A stretch of 64,000 nt of DNA from Pseudomonadota bacterium. GTDB taxonomy: Bacteria > Desulfobacterota > Binatia > Binatales > Binataceae. The translations under genes and the position numbers were made by a program. Positions 44,304 to 53,158 of the stretch are shown here, one piece after another (position 1 is the first letter of the stretch; every line of letters begins with the position of its first letter). The stretch lies in contig JAJPHZ010000022.1 of assembly GCA_021325025.1 (NCBI GenBank), forward strand, positions 138,646-202,645, given 5' to 3'. The notes beneath the pieces were generated by a model. The model was not told the origin of the DNA. It worked only from the letters and a program-made list of their open reading frames with translations, and searched no databases.

Positions 44304-45251
44304 TTAACCTCGCACCCTGGGGATTACCTCTTCGGCGAATGCCTGGATCTCGTCCTCCATGTACGGCGGCGTCATCGAGAAGATGAAATGCGTCACACCC
44401 ACGCGCCGGTAGCGCTCGATCGTCTCAAGGCATTCGTCGGCGCTGCCGATCAGCACATTCTTGCGCGCCTCCTGCGGCGTGCTGCGGCTCATCGCCGCCG
44501 CCCTCGCCATCACCTCCTTTTCGCGCTCGGCGCCGGCGCGGTAGCACAGCGAGGTAATCACGGTCTTTTCGATCTCATCGCTGTCGCGGCCGATCGCGTC
44601 GCAATGGCGTTTGAGGACGGCGATCAGATGGCCCAGGCGCTCGGCGCTGCCGCCCGAGTTCCACATGTCGGCATATTTGGCCACGATCCTGAGCAACACC
44701 TTCTCGCCCGTACCCGCGACCATCAGCGGCGGATGTGGTTGCTGCAACGGCCGCGGACTGCAGACCGCGTCGCTTACGTTGTAGTGCCGGCCCCGCAAGC
44801 TGAACTTGTCGCGGGTAAACATCCCCTTGATGATCTGACAGGCCTCGTCCAGCGCCCGCAGACGCCATCCGACGGTCTTGAAATCAATCCCGAAGCTGGC
44901 GTGCTCCAGTTCATACCATCCGGCGCCGATTCCCAGCACCAAGCGCCCGGCGCTCAGATGGTCGACGGTGGCGGCCATCTTTGCCGTGATGCATGGGTTG
45001 CGATAGGTGTTGCCGTTGACCAGCGTCCCGATCCGGGCGCGGCTGGTCTGCTGGCTGAGCGCGGCCAGCGCGGTCCATCCCTCCAAGCACGGACCGGCAG
45101 GGTCGGCGCCCATGATCGGGTAGAAGTGATCAAACACCCACAGCGAGTCGTAGCCCCACAAATCGGCCTTCTGCCACAGGCCGCGCATTTGGCTCCATTG
45201 GGCCTGCTGCTGCGGAGTCTGGATTCCGAAGCGCACCGGATGCTCGCTCAT
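44304..45251 (-). CDS. LLM-class flavin/F420-dependent oxidoreductase
   Basis: 315 residues; GGAGGAAG lies upstream of the ATG at 45251, which supports this start over the longer frame. The luciferase-like TIM barrel is shown by [49 protein letters not shown] and [14 protein letters not shown]. The GIGAGW pattern and the DHFYP start are typical of the F420-type branch common in Actinobacteria and Binatota-like genomes. Substrate unknown. It stands 149 bases upstream of msrA on the same strand. Confidence 0.88.
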   Translation of the reverse strand: MSEHPVRFGIQTPQQQAQWSQMRGLWQKADLWGYDSLWVFDHFYPIMGADPAGPCLEGWTALAALSQQTSRARIGTLVNGNTYRNPCITAKMAATVDHLSAGRLVLGIGAGWYELEHASFGIDFKTVGWRLRALDEACQIIKGMFTRDKFSLRGRHYNVSDAVCSPRPLQQPHPPLMVAGTGEKVLLRIVAKYADMWNSGGSAERLGHLIAVLKRHCDAIGRDSDEIEKTVITSLCYRAGAEREKEVMARAAAMSRSTPQEARKNVLIGSADECLETIERYRRVGVTHFIFSMTPPYMEDEIQAFAEEVIPRVRG

Positions 45252-45434
45252 TGCGTCTTCCTCCGCGCTGGAAATTTCCACACCCGCGGCGCAGCGCGCA
45301 ACCGTCAAGGCCGGCGTGTTGAACAAAAATCCCGGGAGACTCGCCAAACTATCAAATTCCTGCTTTCTTGTGCGCTAATCAATGTTCAACGGCGCACGTG
45401 CAGCGCACAGGAATGCCGGTTCGCGGAGCTATAG

Positions 45435-45585
45435 CAGGGTGCGGAAAAGAGATATTTGTGCCCTCATGAAGACACGTGCGTTCCGCACCCTGGATAAAAG
45501 ATGGCCGCTTTCCTTTACTTCTCTCCCTCCGGGAGAGACTAGAGTGAGGGAGCAGGTTGCGGAAAATCGTTTTTTCCGCAACCTG
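45435..45585. repeat. Palindromic intergenic element, copy 2, with terminal hairpin
   Basis: Perfect 12-base inverted repeat CAGGGTGCGGAA (45435-45446) and TTCCGCACCCTG (45481-45492), then a core with TAAAAGATGGC and CTCTCCC-TCC-GGGAGAG (45521-45537), then a perfect 14-base hairpin CAGGTTGCGGAAAA (45553-45566) and TTTTCCGCAACCTG (45572-45585). The hairpin arms are near-copies of the first inverted repeat. The element fills much of the 340 bases between the divergent LLM and DUF4239 genes and ends 6 bases before the DUF4239 start. Confidence 0.8.
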
Positions 45586-45591
45586 ATAGGT

Positions 45592-46401
45592 ATGGACGCA
45601 ATTGATTCTCTGCCCACTCTTGCCCAGGCGCTGCTCATTAGTCTGCTCTTCGCCGGTCTAACCGTGGCGGGGCTGTACATGGTAAGGCGCCGGGTCGAGC
45701 CTGAAGCGGTCAAGGCCGACCATGATGTGGCCGGCTTCACCTTCGGAGTGATTGGCGCGTTTTACGGCGTGGTGCTGGCATTTGTGATCGTCGCGGTATG
45801 GCAGCGCTTCGAGCGCGCTAACGACCAGGTGCAGGCCGAGAGCCTCGCGGTTTCTAACCTCTACAATCTGGCGCAGGGGCTCGACGAGCCCACGCGCCGG
45901 GAGATGCGCACCGAGCTGCGCAGCTATACTTCCAACGTGCTGAGCACGGAATGGAAGGAAATGGCCGAGGGCAGGTTCTCGCCCGACCAGACACCGGTGC
46001 AGAGGATTTGGAATATTATTCTGCGGGCCAAGCCCGCCAGCGCTCAGGAACAGGTCTTTTTGGACAAGAGCATCGACCAGCTCACCCAGTTGAGCGATCT
46101 GCGCCGGCTGCGCTACGTTTACTACAGCGCCGATCTGCCCTCCGTCATCTGGATCGTAATCTACGTGGGATGCGTCTTCACTCTGGGCTTCAGCTATTTC
46201 TTCGTCACCCGCCGCTTCGGCCAGCAGGCGCTGATGTGCGGGACGTTCGCGGCGCTGATCGGGCTGACCATTCTGGCCATCAGCGAACTGGCCACTCCTT
46301 ATCAAGGCGCGGTGGTGGTATCCAACCAGGCCTTCAAGGTCCTGGCGGGGTCAATGGGGTTGCCGGTGCCCGGCGGACTGCCCGCCAACGGGCACTTCTG
46401 A
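45592..46401 (+). CDS. DUF4239-type membrane protein
   Basis: 269 residues from the ATG at 45592. Two N-terminal helices (ALLISLLFAGLTVAGLYMV and FGVIGAFYGVVLAFVIVAVW) are followed by a soluble helical region with QAESLAVSNLYNLAQGL, and two more helices near the C-terminus. This layout matches DUF4239, a bestrophin-like family of unproven function, possibly an anion channel. The start codon directly follows the hairpin of the repeat element, leaving no room for a normal ribosome site; the in-frame upstream codons are inside the repeat. Confidence 0.8.
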   Translation: MDAIDSLPTLAQALLISLLFAGLTVAGLYMVRRRVEPEAVKADHDVAGFTFGVIGAFYGVVLAFVIVAVWQRFERANDQVQAESLAVSNLYNLAQGLDEPTRREMRTELRSYTSNVLSTEWKEMAEGRFSPDQTPVQRIWNIILRAKPASAQEQVFLDKSIDQLTQLSDLRRLRYVYYSADLPSVIWIVIYVGCVFTLGFSYFFVTRRFGQQALMCGTFAALIGLTILAISELATPYQGAVVVSNQAFKVLAGSMGLPVPGGLPANGHF

Positions 46402-46537
46402 GGCTTTGGCCGGCCCGTCGGCTCCCTGCCGCAGCCAGGCCGTAACCGGCATCGCCTTGCCACCATCCAAGCTGGGCGGGCATTTACCAATTGGCAGCGC
46501 TGCGCGTATTGTTGATTGCGCTTAACACGGTCGCACG

Positions 46538-47257
46538 ATGGACAAGCGGATCGATCGGGCCGGCTTTCGGCGCATGAGCCGCCGGGAATTACTCAAGATG
46601 ACTCCGCTGCTGGCGCTGGGTGCCTTTGCGCTGCCGGCCTGGCGCGGTGCGCTGCTTGCCGCCGGTGACCGGTTCAACGGATGGGCCGAGTCGTTGTGGT
46701 ATCGCACCAACCATCAGGTGCCGACTTTTCCCGATTCTGCGCTCGTACCGCTCAGCCGCTTTCCATACAACTACTTCGACGTGCTCGACCCCGAGATCGA
46801 TCTGGACAGGTGGTGCCTTAAGGTTGGCGGCCTGGTCAGGAACCCGGGCGAGTACACGCTGGCGCAGATTCAAGCGCTGCCCCGGGTCCGCCAGAACACG
46901 CGCCACGTATGCGTGGAAGGATGGGACGTGATTGGCAACTTCGGCGGCGCCCGCATCGCCGACTTCCTGAGGCTGATCGGAGCGGATCCCGCCGCCCGTT
47001 TCATCTACGTGGAATGCGCCGACAACTACTACGAGTCGATAGACATGGCCTGCGCGATGCAGCCCAACTCGCTGCTTTGCTACGAAATGTATGGCCGGCC
47101 GCTGCTGCCCGGGCACGGTGCGCCGCTGCGCCTGCTGCTGCCCACCAAGATCGGCTACAAGTCCGCCAAGTACCTGACCAGCCTTGAAGTGACCAACGTG
47201 CTGCGCCGGCGCGGCTACTGGGAGGACCAGGGTTATCCCTGGTACTACAGCCTGTGA
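46538..47257 (+). CDS. Molybdopterin-dependent oxidoreductase (sulfite-oxidase/MsrP fold)
   Basis: 239 residues. SRRELLKMTPLLALGAF at the N-terminus is a twin-arginine-like signal. YNYFDVLDPEIDLDRWCLKVGG leads into the Oxidored_molyb domain, and TRHVCVEGWDVIGNFGG provides the cysteine that ligates molybdenum. There is no C-terminal dimerisation domain, as in the short MsrP-type enzymes. It likely acts in the periplasm and passes electrons with the membrane cytochrome encoded next, whose GTG overlaps its TGA by 4 bases. Physiological substrate unknown. Confidence 0.87.
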   Translation: MDKRIDRAGFRRMSRRELLKMTPLLALGAFALPAWRGALLAAGDRFNGWAESLWYRTNHQVPTFPDSALVPLSRFPYNYFDVLDPEIDLDRWCLKVGGLVRNPGEYTLAQIQALPRVRQNTRHVCVEGWDVIGNFGGARIADFLRLIGADPAARFIYVECADNYYESIDMACAMQPNSLLCYEMYGRPLLPGHGAPLRLLLPTKIGYKSAKYLTSLEVTNVLRRRGYWEDQGYPWYYSL

Positions 47258-47973
47258 ACGGCGATGCGGGACTGCGGCCGGAGGTCGTCCAGATCGAAAG
47301 CGACAGCGGCCGCGTCGAGCGTGCCGCCTACGAGCATCCGCTGGTGATACGCTGGTGCCACTGGATTTTGGGCGTCAGCATCCTGGTGCTGATCTTCAGC
47401 GGATGGCAGATTTTCTGGGCCTTTCCCAGCTTCGGGCCCAAGATTCCGCAGCACGACTTCATCCATCTGCCGCAGGCTCTGATGCTGGGCGGATGGCTGG
47501 CGGGCGGCCTGCAATGGCATTTCACCTTCATCTGGATCTTCATGATCACGGGCGCGGCGTACCTGGCCTACCAGCTTGCCAGCGGCCGTTACCGGATGCT
47601 GTTGTTCACTCCCGCGGACCTCCCCGGCGTCTGGCCGATGGTGCGTCACTACTTTTTGTTTGGTCCGAAGCCGCCCATCGCCCAGCCCTACAATGCGCTC
47701 CAGAAACTCGCCTATACGATGGCGATCGGACTCGGCATCCTAGCCGTGCTGACCGGGATGGCGCTGTACAATCCGGTCCAATTCTCGCTGCTGGCGGCGC
47801 TCATGGGCGGTTTTCACTGGGCGCGTGTGTGGCATTTTGCGGTGATGGCCGCGTTTGTCATGTTCATCGCAGGCCATGTGCTGATGGTCGCGCTGCACGG
47901 ATGGAAGAACTTCGTGTCGATGCTGACCGGCTGGAAGCGCGGCTATGATTCCGCGGACCCGCAAATTGAATGA
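47254..47973 (+). CDS. Cytochrome b561-type membrane subunit
   Basis: 239 residues, GTG start overlapping the previous stop. Four or five membrane helices with the haem-ligand histidines spaced as in Ni-hydrogenase/formate dehydrogenase-type cytochrome b: LVIRWCHWILGVSILV, LQWHFTFIWIFMITG and VWHFAVMAAFVMFIAGHVLM. It is the likely electron partner of the molybdopterin oxidoreductase, connecting it to the quinone pool, an arrangement analogous to MsrPQ. The following 256 bases contain only a weak hairpin (AGTGGG and CCCACT at 48160-48178). Confidence 0.87.
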   Translation: MNGDAGLRPEVVQIESDSGRVERAAYEHPLVIRWCHWILGVSILVLIFSGWQIFWAFPSFGPKIPQHDFIHLPQALMLGGWLAGGLQWHFTFIWIFMITGAAYLAYQLASGRYRMLLFTPADLPGVWPMVRHYFLFGPKPPIAQPYNALQKLAYTMAIGLGILAVLTGMALYNPVQFSLLAALMGGFHWARVWHFAVMAAFVMFIAGHVLMVALHGWKNFVSMLTGWKRGYDSADPQIE

Positions 47974-48229
47974 ACGCGCGTGTACCGCGATTGCCGCGGC
48001 AGCGGTGCGCTGATCAAATAAAAGCTATGCGGCTGGCGCGTCGGCGACCGGCAGGGACGCCGGTCCTACTTTGAGATTTTTCTTGGCAAGGTCATGGCGG
48101 ATTTTGCCGCCGCCTGACAGAGCGGCGGACGGCATGCTGCAGGTAAACCGAATTCCTGTAGTGGGACGCGCGCCCACTATCGCGGTGTCTGCCAACTAAC
48201 GTATTGCAGGAAGAGAGCGGACCTGATTA

Positions 48230-49114
48230 TCAGGGCGTTTTTTCCCGGATGAAGCCGCCGATGCGCTCCACCGCCTGTTTGGCCTCATCCAGCATTGGCA
48301 CGAAAATCTGCCAGACGTGGATCATGTGCTCCCACGGCTCATAGCTGACCTCGACGCCGGCCTGGCGGGCGCGCTCGGCCAACCGCCTGGAGTCGTCGAA
48401 CAGCACCTCGGCGGTGCCGACCTGGATCAGCATCGGGGGCAGGCCGCGCAAGTCCGCATAAAGCGGCGAGGCCAGCGGTGTTCTGGGATCCTTGCCCGCC
48501 AGATAAGCGTTGGCCATGTCGGCCAGGTTGCTGCTGGCGACCATCGGGTCGACGTCGGCGTTGGTCTTCATCGATTCGCCGCTCCCCTCCATATCAACCC
48601 ACGGAGAGAGGCACGCGGCCGCCGCCGGCAGGGGAAGTTTGGCGTCGCGGATTGCGAGCAGAGCCGCGACGGCGAGGCCGCCGCCGGCTGAATCGCCCGC
48701 AATCGCGGCACGCGACGGCTGGGCGCCATTGTCCAGCATGAAGCGGTATGCGGCAAGGGAATCCTCGACCGCTGCCGGAAACGGATGTTCGGGGGCCAGG
48801 CGGTAATCGATAATCAGCACCCGGGCATGGGCGGCCCGCGAAATCCATCCCGCCAGGCATCGATGCGTCTTGATCGATCCGATCGTGTAGCCGCCGCCGT
48901 GCAGATAGAGCAGGTTGCGGCCCGCGTCGGCGCCCGGCGCCGTAATCCATTCGGCAGGCACGCCGTTGGCGCTGACCGCTTGCGCCTTGATATCGGCGTC
49001 GAGGCGGAATGCCGCCTTTTCCATCGCGCCGCGCCGGCGCTGGAAAGTGGCGGTCGGATCGGTGGGAACCGCTCTGAGCTTCTGTATCAGGGACTCCAGT
49101 TGCTGTAGTGACAT
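48230..49114 (-). CDS. Alpha/beta hydrolase of the hormone-sensitive-lipase group
   Basis: 294 residues; AGGAGG is 11 bases upstream of the ATG at 49114. LYLHGGGYTIGS is the HGGG oxyanion motif, AIAGDSAGGGLAV the nucleophile serine, EVLFDDSRRL the Asp and MIHVWQIF the His, so the triad is complete. Members hydrolyse esters or lactones in the cytoplasm. It lies downstream of the P450 gene on the same strand, 61 bases away, and may share its transcript, suggesting a small-molecule degradation role. Confidence 0.88.
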   Translation of the reverse strand: MSLQQLESLIQKLRAVPTDPTATFQRRRGAMEKAAFRLDADIKAQAVSANGVPAEWITAPGADAGRNLLYLHGGGYTIGSIKTHRCLAGWISRAAHARVLIIDYRLAPEHPFPAAVEDSLAAYRFMLDNGAQPSRAAIAGDSAGGGLAVAALLAIRDAKLPLPAAAACLSPWVDMEGSGESMKTNADVDPMVASSNLADMANAYLAGKDPRTPLASPLYADLRGLPPMLIQVGTAEVLFDDSRRLAERARQAGVEVSYEPWEHMIHVWQIFVPMLDEAKQAVERIGGFIREKTP

Positions 49115-49175
49115 CGCTGCCAATTCCTCCTGCCGGGGTCAGTTAGTAGCATCCAATGTCACTCTTGAACAACCG

Positions 49176-50414
49176 TTACGCGGCCGCGCGGGTCGGCGTG
49201 AATCGCACCGGCATGTGCTTGATGCCGGCTACGAAGTTGGAGTAAAGGCGCTGCACCTGCCCGTCCAGTTCAAGGTCGGGCATGCGCTTGAGCACCTCGT
49301 CGAACATCACCATCAGTTCCAGCCGCGCCAGATTGGCGCCCAGGCAGAAATGTTCGCCGTGGCCGAAGGCCAAATGCTCGTTGGGTGTACGCGCGATGTC
49401 GAATCGATCGGGATCGGGGAACTGCGCCGGGTCGCGATTGGCCGACGCGTTCCAGATCACCACGCGATCGCCCTCCTCGATCCGCTGACCGCGCATTTCG
49501 ACGGCACGCGTCGCGGTGCGCATCATATGCGTAACCGGCGAGGTGTAGCGCAGGATTTCTTCGATCGCCGTGGGCAGCAGCGCGCGATCGCGCATCAGCC
49601 GCGCGCGCGCATCGGGATTGTCGATCAACGCCAGCATCCCGCCCGACGTGGCGTTGCGTGTGGTTTCCTGTCCGCCGATGATCAACAAAAAACAGTTGAA
49701 GAGGATTTCCAGGTCAGTCAGCTTTTCGCCTTCGATTTCACCGTGCACCAGGGCGCTGACCAGATCGGAGCCGGGATTTTTGCGCCGCTCCGAAATCGTA
49801 TTGACGAAATAGTTGAAGCAGTTTAGCTGCGCCTGACGGCCGGTCGCATAAGCGTCGCCGTTGACCTGATACTCGGGGTCGTGCGTGCCGATCGACATGT
49901 TCGCCACTGTGAACATCATGTCCCAGTCCGCCCGCGGGATCCCCATCATCTCACAGATCACCGCGGTGGGTAGCCGGGCCGCGACGTCGATCACGAAATC
50001 GCATTGGCCGCGCGCCGCCACCGCGTCGAGGATTTCCGTCGCGATCGCCCGGATATGAGGCTCCTGCGGCGCCAGCGCTGCCCGGGTGAAGCGCTTGTTG
50101 ATGATCTGGCGCATCCGGGTGTGGCGCGGCGGATCGGTCACGATCAGCATCTGGCCAAAGCCCGCCTGCTGCGCCATCGTCTCCTCGTCGGTCAGGCCGT
50201 AGTTGAGCGCGATACCGCCGCGCTGCGAACTGAAAGTGCGCGGATCGCGGTACACCGTCAGCGCGTCGTCATAGGTCGTGATCGACCAATAACCGCTGTC
50301 GCCCATCGGGTTCCAATGCACCGGGGCCTGCTCGCGCAAGACCTTCCAGGCGGCGTGCGGATCGCCGTGCACAAACAGCTCAAAGTTGTTCAGGTCAATC
50401 TCACTCAGTTCCAT
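49176..50414 (-). CDS. Cytochrome P450
   Basis: 412 residues from the ATG at 50414, chosen because GGAG lies 6 bases upstream; an ATG at 50426 is possible. The haem-binding loop FGHGEHFCLGANLARLE places the cysteine near residue 357, E-x-x-R is seen in EEILRYTSPV, and the I-helix reads IIGGQETTRNATSG. The soluble bacterial class needs a ferredoxin and reductase, neither of which is in the window. Motifs resemble CYP125/CYP142-like or related terpenoid/sterol oxidising groups, but substrate cannot be set. A palindrome is located 49 bases upstream. Confidence 0.93.
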   Translation of the reverse strand: MELSEIDLNNFELFVHGDPHAAWKVLREQAPVHWNPMGDSGYWSITTYDDALTVYRDPRTFSSQRGGIALNYGLTDEETMAQQAGFGQMLIVTDPPRHTRMRQIINKRFTRAALAPQEPHIRAIATEILDAVAARGQCDFVIDVAARLPTAVICEMMGIPRADWDMMFTVANMSIGTHDPEYQVNGDAYATGRQAQLNCFNYFVNTISERRKNPGSDLVSALVHGEIEGEKLTDLEILFNCFLLIIGGQETTRNATSGGMLALIDNPDARARLMRDRALLPTAIEEILRYTSPVTHMMRTATRAVEMRGQRIEEGDRVVIWNASANRDPAQFPDPDRFDIARTPNEHLAFGHGEHFCLGANLARLELMVMFDEVLKRMPDLELDGQVQRLYSNFVAGIKHMPVRFTPTRAAA

Positions 50415-50462
50415 GGGCTGCTCCATAGCGAGGACAAAATCTGCGGCGCGATCTCAAAGACT

Positions 50463-50478
50463 TTAACCAAATGGTTAA
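50463..50478. promoter_or_regulatory. Palindromic operator-like site upstream of the P450
   Basis: TTAACCA-AA-TGGTTAA is a perfect 16-base inverted repeat (7-base arms, 2-base centre) in an AT-rich patch just upstream of the P450 start. The form is typical of sites for TetR-type repressors. The window has one TetR gene (58227), some 8 kb away; a link is possible but untested. Confidence 0.5.
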
Positions 50479-50519
50479 TTAAAGGCAAGCCAAAAACGCC
50501 GCCGCTGGCCGGCAGCGGG

Positions 50520-51017
50520 TCAGTTCAGGGCCGCACTGAGTTCATCGATCTGACGCTGGATACGCTCGTCGCCGGGCGCGAATTTCAGCGCGCCTTTGAA
50601 CTCTTCGATCGCTTTGATCAGTTGGCCGCGCCGCGTGTAGATGTGGCCCAGATTGATGTAAGGAAAGTGGCGCGGTTCATAGCGCGGCGCCTGCTTGGCC
50701 CGTTCCAGCCATACGATGGCTTCGTCGAGCTGGTTGCGCTGCATGAGGTAAACGCCGATGTCGTTGTAAGGGTTGCCGAAATCGGGATCGATCGCGATCG
50801 CGCGCCGGCAATGCTCGATCGCCTCATCAAGCTTGTCCAGGTAGCTGAGCGCCCAGCCCAGGTAAGTATGGGCTTCCGCGGTGGGATAGAGGTCGAGCGA
50901 GCCGCGATACAACTCGATGGCGCGTTCGATCTCGCCCTCCTGTTGGGCGCGCAAGCCTTCGTTGACGAGCGCGACGGCTCTTTGCAGCCTGTCTCTTTGC
51001 GGTCTGTCATCCACCAT
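50520..51017 (-). CDS. Tetratricopeptide-repeat protein
   Basis: 165 residues of helical repeats. Four units can be followed: LVNEGLRAQQEGEIERAIEL, then HTYLGWALSYLDKLDEAIEH, then YNDIGVYLMQRNQLDEAIVW and YINLGHIYTRRGQLIKAIEE. Each has the TPR W/L-G-Y-A-F-A pattern. No signal peptide, so cytoplasmic; presumably a protein-binding adaptor. The start is ATG 51017 (GTG 51029 is an alternative). It is upstream of the P450 on the same strand, separated by the operator-like palindrome. Confidence 0.85.
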   Translation of the reverse strand: MVDDRPQRDRLQRAVALVNEGLRAQQEGEIERAIELYRGSLDLYPTAEAHTYLGWALSYLDKLDEAIEHCRRAIAIDPDFGNPYNDIGVYLMQRNQLDEAIVWLERAKQAPRYEPRHFPYINLGHIYTRRGQLIKAIEEFKGALKFAPGDERIQRQIDELSAALN

Positions 51018-51159
51018 CTGCTGCCCCACTGCCGGTTTGTGCTCGGCCGCGGACCAGGCGCCTGGCGATCAAGTCAGCGGAGTGCCGTCCGCCTCCGGGC
51101 CCCGAAATTAAATTTCTGATCATCGTGCGCGTTGTTGCAAGAGCGGGACGCGGAAGCGG

Positions 51160-51615
51160 TCAGGAGGTGAGCGCGCGGATTTCGGCCAGCGCGCGGCTGA
51201 CGTGGGTGGCATCCCAGTAGATTTTGCCGCAGCGCGGACAGCAGGCGAATTTGTCGTGGCTGGCGAAGACGAAGGGCGGAACGCGGCGCGCGACCAGGTT
51301 GCGATCCAGCCATTGCAGCGGCTCGTTGCATTCCGAGCATCGCGTGAAGGCGTGCGCGCGCGGATCGAAGGGTTTGCGCGCCAGCACCTCGCGCAACTGG
51401 TCACGAAACAGGTTGGCGGTCAGGAAGATGACGTCGGGCGCGGTGCGCAGGCGCTTGTCGCGCGTCACCACGGTTCGGCCCTCCTGGCGGGCGCGATGCA
51501 GCAGCGCGGCGCCGCCCAAGGCGGGGTCAAACAGCACGTCGGCGCCCATCAGCCGCAGCCATCGCGCCAGCCGGGCCAGCATCCGATCGACTGCAAAGCG
51601 CGGCGTTTCGCTCAT
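51160..51615 (-). CDS. Mut7-C RNase-domain protein with zinc ribbon
   Basis: 151 residues from the ATG at 51615. FAVDRMLARLARWLRLMGAD is the Mut7-C N-terminus, with VVTRDKRLR further on giving the PIN-like Asp. The C-terminal zinc ribbon has CSECNEP and CCPRCGKIYW. Members are predicted ribonucleases or RNA-binding proteins of uncertain substrate. The reading frame stays open well upstream, but that part overlaps the divergent hydrolase and has no homology-like sequence. The gene is divergent from the hydrolase at 51707. Confidence 0.9.
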   Translation of the reverse strand: MSETPRFAVDRMLARLARWLRLMGADVLFDPALGGAALLHRARQEGRTVVTRDKRLRTAPDVIFLTANLFRDQLREVLARKPFDPRAHAFTRCSECNEPLQWLDRNLVARRVPPFVFASHDKFACCPRCGKIYWDATHVSRALAEIRALTS

Positions 51616-51706
51616 CTCAAGTCCATAGTATAGCAGATGGGGAAACACGGCCCGCAGCGCAAACGACGGCGCCTTTAAGAGGCCGCGCCGCGACCTTGGA
51701 GGATTT

Positions 51707-52342
51707 ATGCAGGAACAACACGTCACCTTTCCCTCGCAAGACCTGACCCTGGAAGGGCTGTACGCGCCGCCCGCCTCCGCAGCCGCACCCAGGGGCGCCG
51801 TCGTGTGCCATCCGCATCCGCAGTACGGCGGTTCGATGTACAACAACGTGGTCGATGCGGTGCTGGAGGCGTTGTGGCAGCGGGGCTTCGCGACGCTGCG
51901 TTTCAACTTCCGCGGCGTCGGCGAAAGCGAGGGCAGCTACGGCGGCGGCGACGGCGAGGCGCAGGACGCGGTGGCGGCGGTCAATTACCTGCGCGCTCAG
52001 CCCAAGATGCAGTCCGCGCCCATCGTGCTGGTTGGATACTCCTTCGGCGCAGCCGCCGCCTGGCGCGCCGCACCTGAGGCCGGTGCGCTTGATGCGCTGG
52101 TGCTGATCGCCGCCCCCTTGCAGATGATAAATGCGCGCTCGGCTCCCCCGGCCCGCCGCCTCCTGCTGATCGGCGGTTCGCAGGATTCTTTCTGTCCGGC
52201 GTCAGGGCTGAAGGCGCTGTGCGCGCGTATGGGCGAGGCGGCCGCGTGCAGGGTGATCGACGGCGCCGATCATTTCTTCGCGGGATACGAAGAGGATGTG
52301 ACCCGGGCGCTCAGCAATCTGCTGGAGTCGAGTCCCATCTGA
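51707..52342 (+). CDS. Small alpha/beta hydrolase
   Basis: 211 residues. The core has AVVCHPHPQYGGSMYNN, FNFRGVGESEGSYGGG, VLVGYSFGAAAAW (nucleophile Ser in G-x-S-x-G), LIGGSQDSFCP (Asp) and IDGADHFFAGYE (His), a complete triad. This short form with the CHPHP start is the widespread bacterial YsgA/dienelactone-hydrolase-like subgroup, often annotated only as hydrolase. GGAGG lies near the start. The gap after it to the transposase remnant contains no further gene. Confidence 0.88.
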   Translation: MQEQHVTFPSQDLTLEGLYAPPASAAAPRGAVVCHPHPQYGGSMYNNVVDAVLEALWQRGFATLRFNFRGVGESEGSYGGGDGEAQDAVAAVNYLRAQPKMQSAPIVLVGYSFGAAAAWRAAPEAGALDALVLIAAPLQMINARSAPPARRLLLIGGSQDSFCPASGLKALCARMGEAAACRVIDGADHFFAGYEEDVTRALSNLLESSPI

Positions 52343-52548
52343 CAGCGTAACGCAATCAGCAGGACCTGGGCAGGGCAGTGAAGTCGCAAAGTCGCCGCTG
52401 GCCGCATTCCTTCCCCGTGCTCTCCGTTGGCGGGAATGCCCGAATACCTATCGATCGGTGTGGCACCTGGAGAAGGGAGCAGAGGCCGGACCGGGTCCGA
52501 CCTCGGCAACCGAATGAGGGCGATAATATAATTGACTCACCGGTTTCC

Positions 52549-53121
52549 CGCACTACATTTCAAGCAGGGGAGATCGGAGGCGACGAGTCTTTCATCGGTG
52601 GCCTCTCCCGCAATATGCACAAGTGGAAGCGCGCCCAAATTATCAGCGGGTCGCGCAACCGGTAAACCGGTTGTAATGGGAATACTGGACCGGCACTCTA
52701 AAGAGATTCGCGCGATGCAGGCCGCCGACACCAAGCGGAAAACGCTCCAGGGCAAGGTTCGCGAATACGTGCAACCCGGTTCGGAAGTCTACACGGATAC
52801 CTGGATCGCTTACACCGGCCTGGATGCGGAGTACGTCCACAATGAGATCGACCACTCCGAGGCTTACGCCGTCGGCAAGGGTCCACACGAACGGGATTGC
52901 GAATTTATGGCCGCTGCTCAAGCGCAGCCTGAAAGGAACCTGCGTCGCGGTCAAGCCCTTCCATCTGTTCCGTTACCTGGACGAGCAGGCGTTTCGGTAC
53001 AACAACCGCAAGACCGATGACGGCCATCGCTTTATTCGCGCGCTAGCCCGTGCTGAAGGGAAGCGTGACGTACGAAACGCTGACAACGAAACTTCAAGTC
53101 AACGCCGATGATCTTAGTTGA
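52549..53121 (+). pseudogene. IS1595-family transposase remnant, frameshifted
   Basis: Pieces of one ISXO2-like DDE transposase domain follow in order but in different frames. GEIGGDESFIGGLSRNMHK occurs in frame 1 (to 52665). It continues as TGKPVVMGILDRH...VYTDTWIAYTGL in frame 2, then as HTNGIANLWPLLKRSLKGT and FRYLDEQAFRYNNRK in frame 3. The end, TYETLTTKLQVNADDLS, is back in frame 1 with a stop at 53119-53121. The N-terminal zinc-finger part is missing. At least three frameshifts make it dead. Terminal inverted repeats were not found by eye. It marks mobile DNA activity at this site. Confidence 0.82.
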
Positions 53122-53158
53122 CCGGCAGGACCGGAGTAAGCGCGGACTTCCAAAAGCC

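Noticed and set aside
44303..44312. GGTTAACC palindrome as a relative of the P450 operator
   Set aside because: It lies on the stop codon of the LLM gene, is only 8 bases long and is not in a promoter region.
44289..45434. 381-codon plus-strand open frame opposite the LLM oxidoreductase
   Set aside because: Antisense shadow running into the repeat element; no domain pattern.
48160..48178. Hairpin AGTGGG/CCCACT considered as a terminator between convergent genes
   Set aside because: Only a 6-base stem and no T run follows; could be chance.
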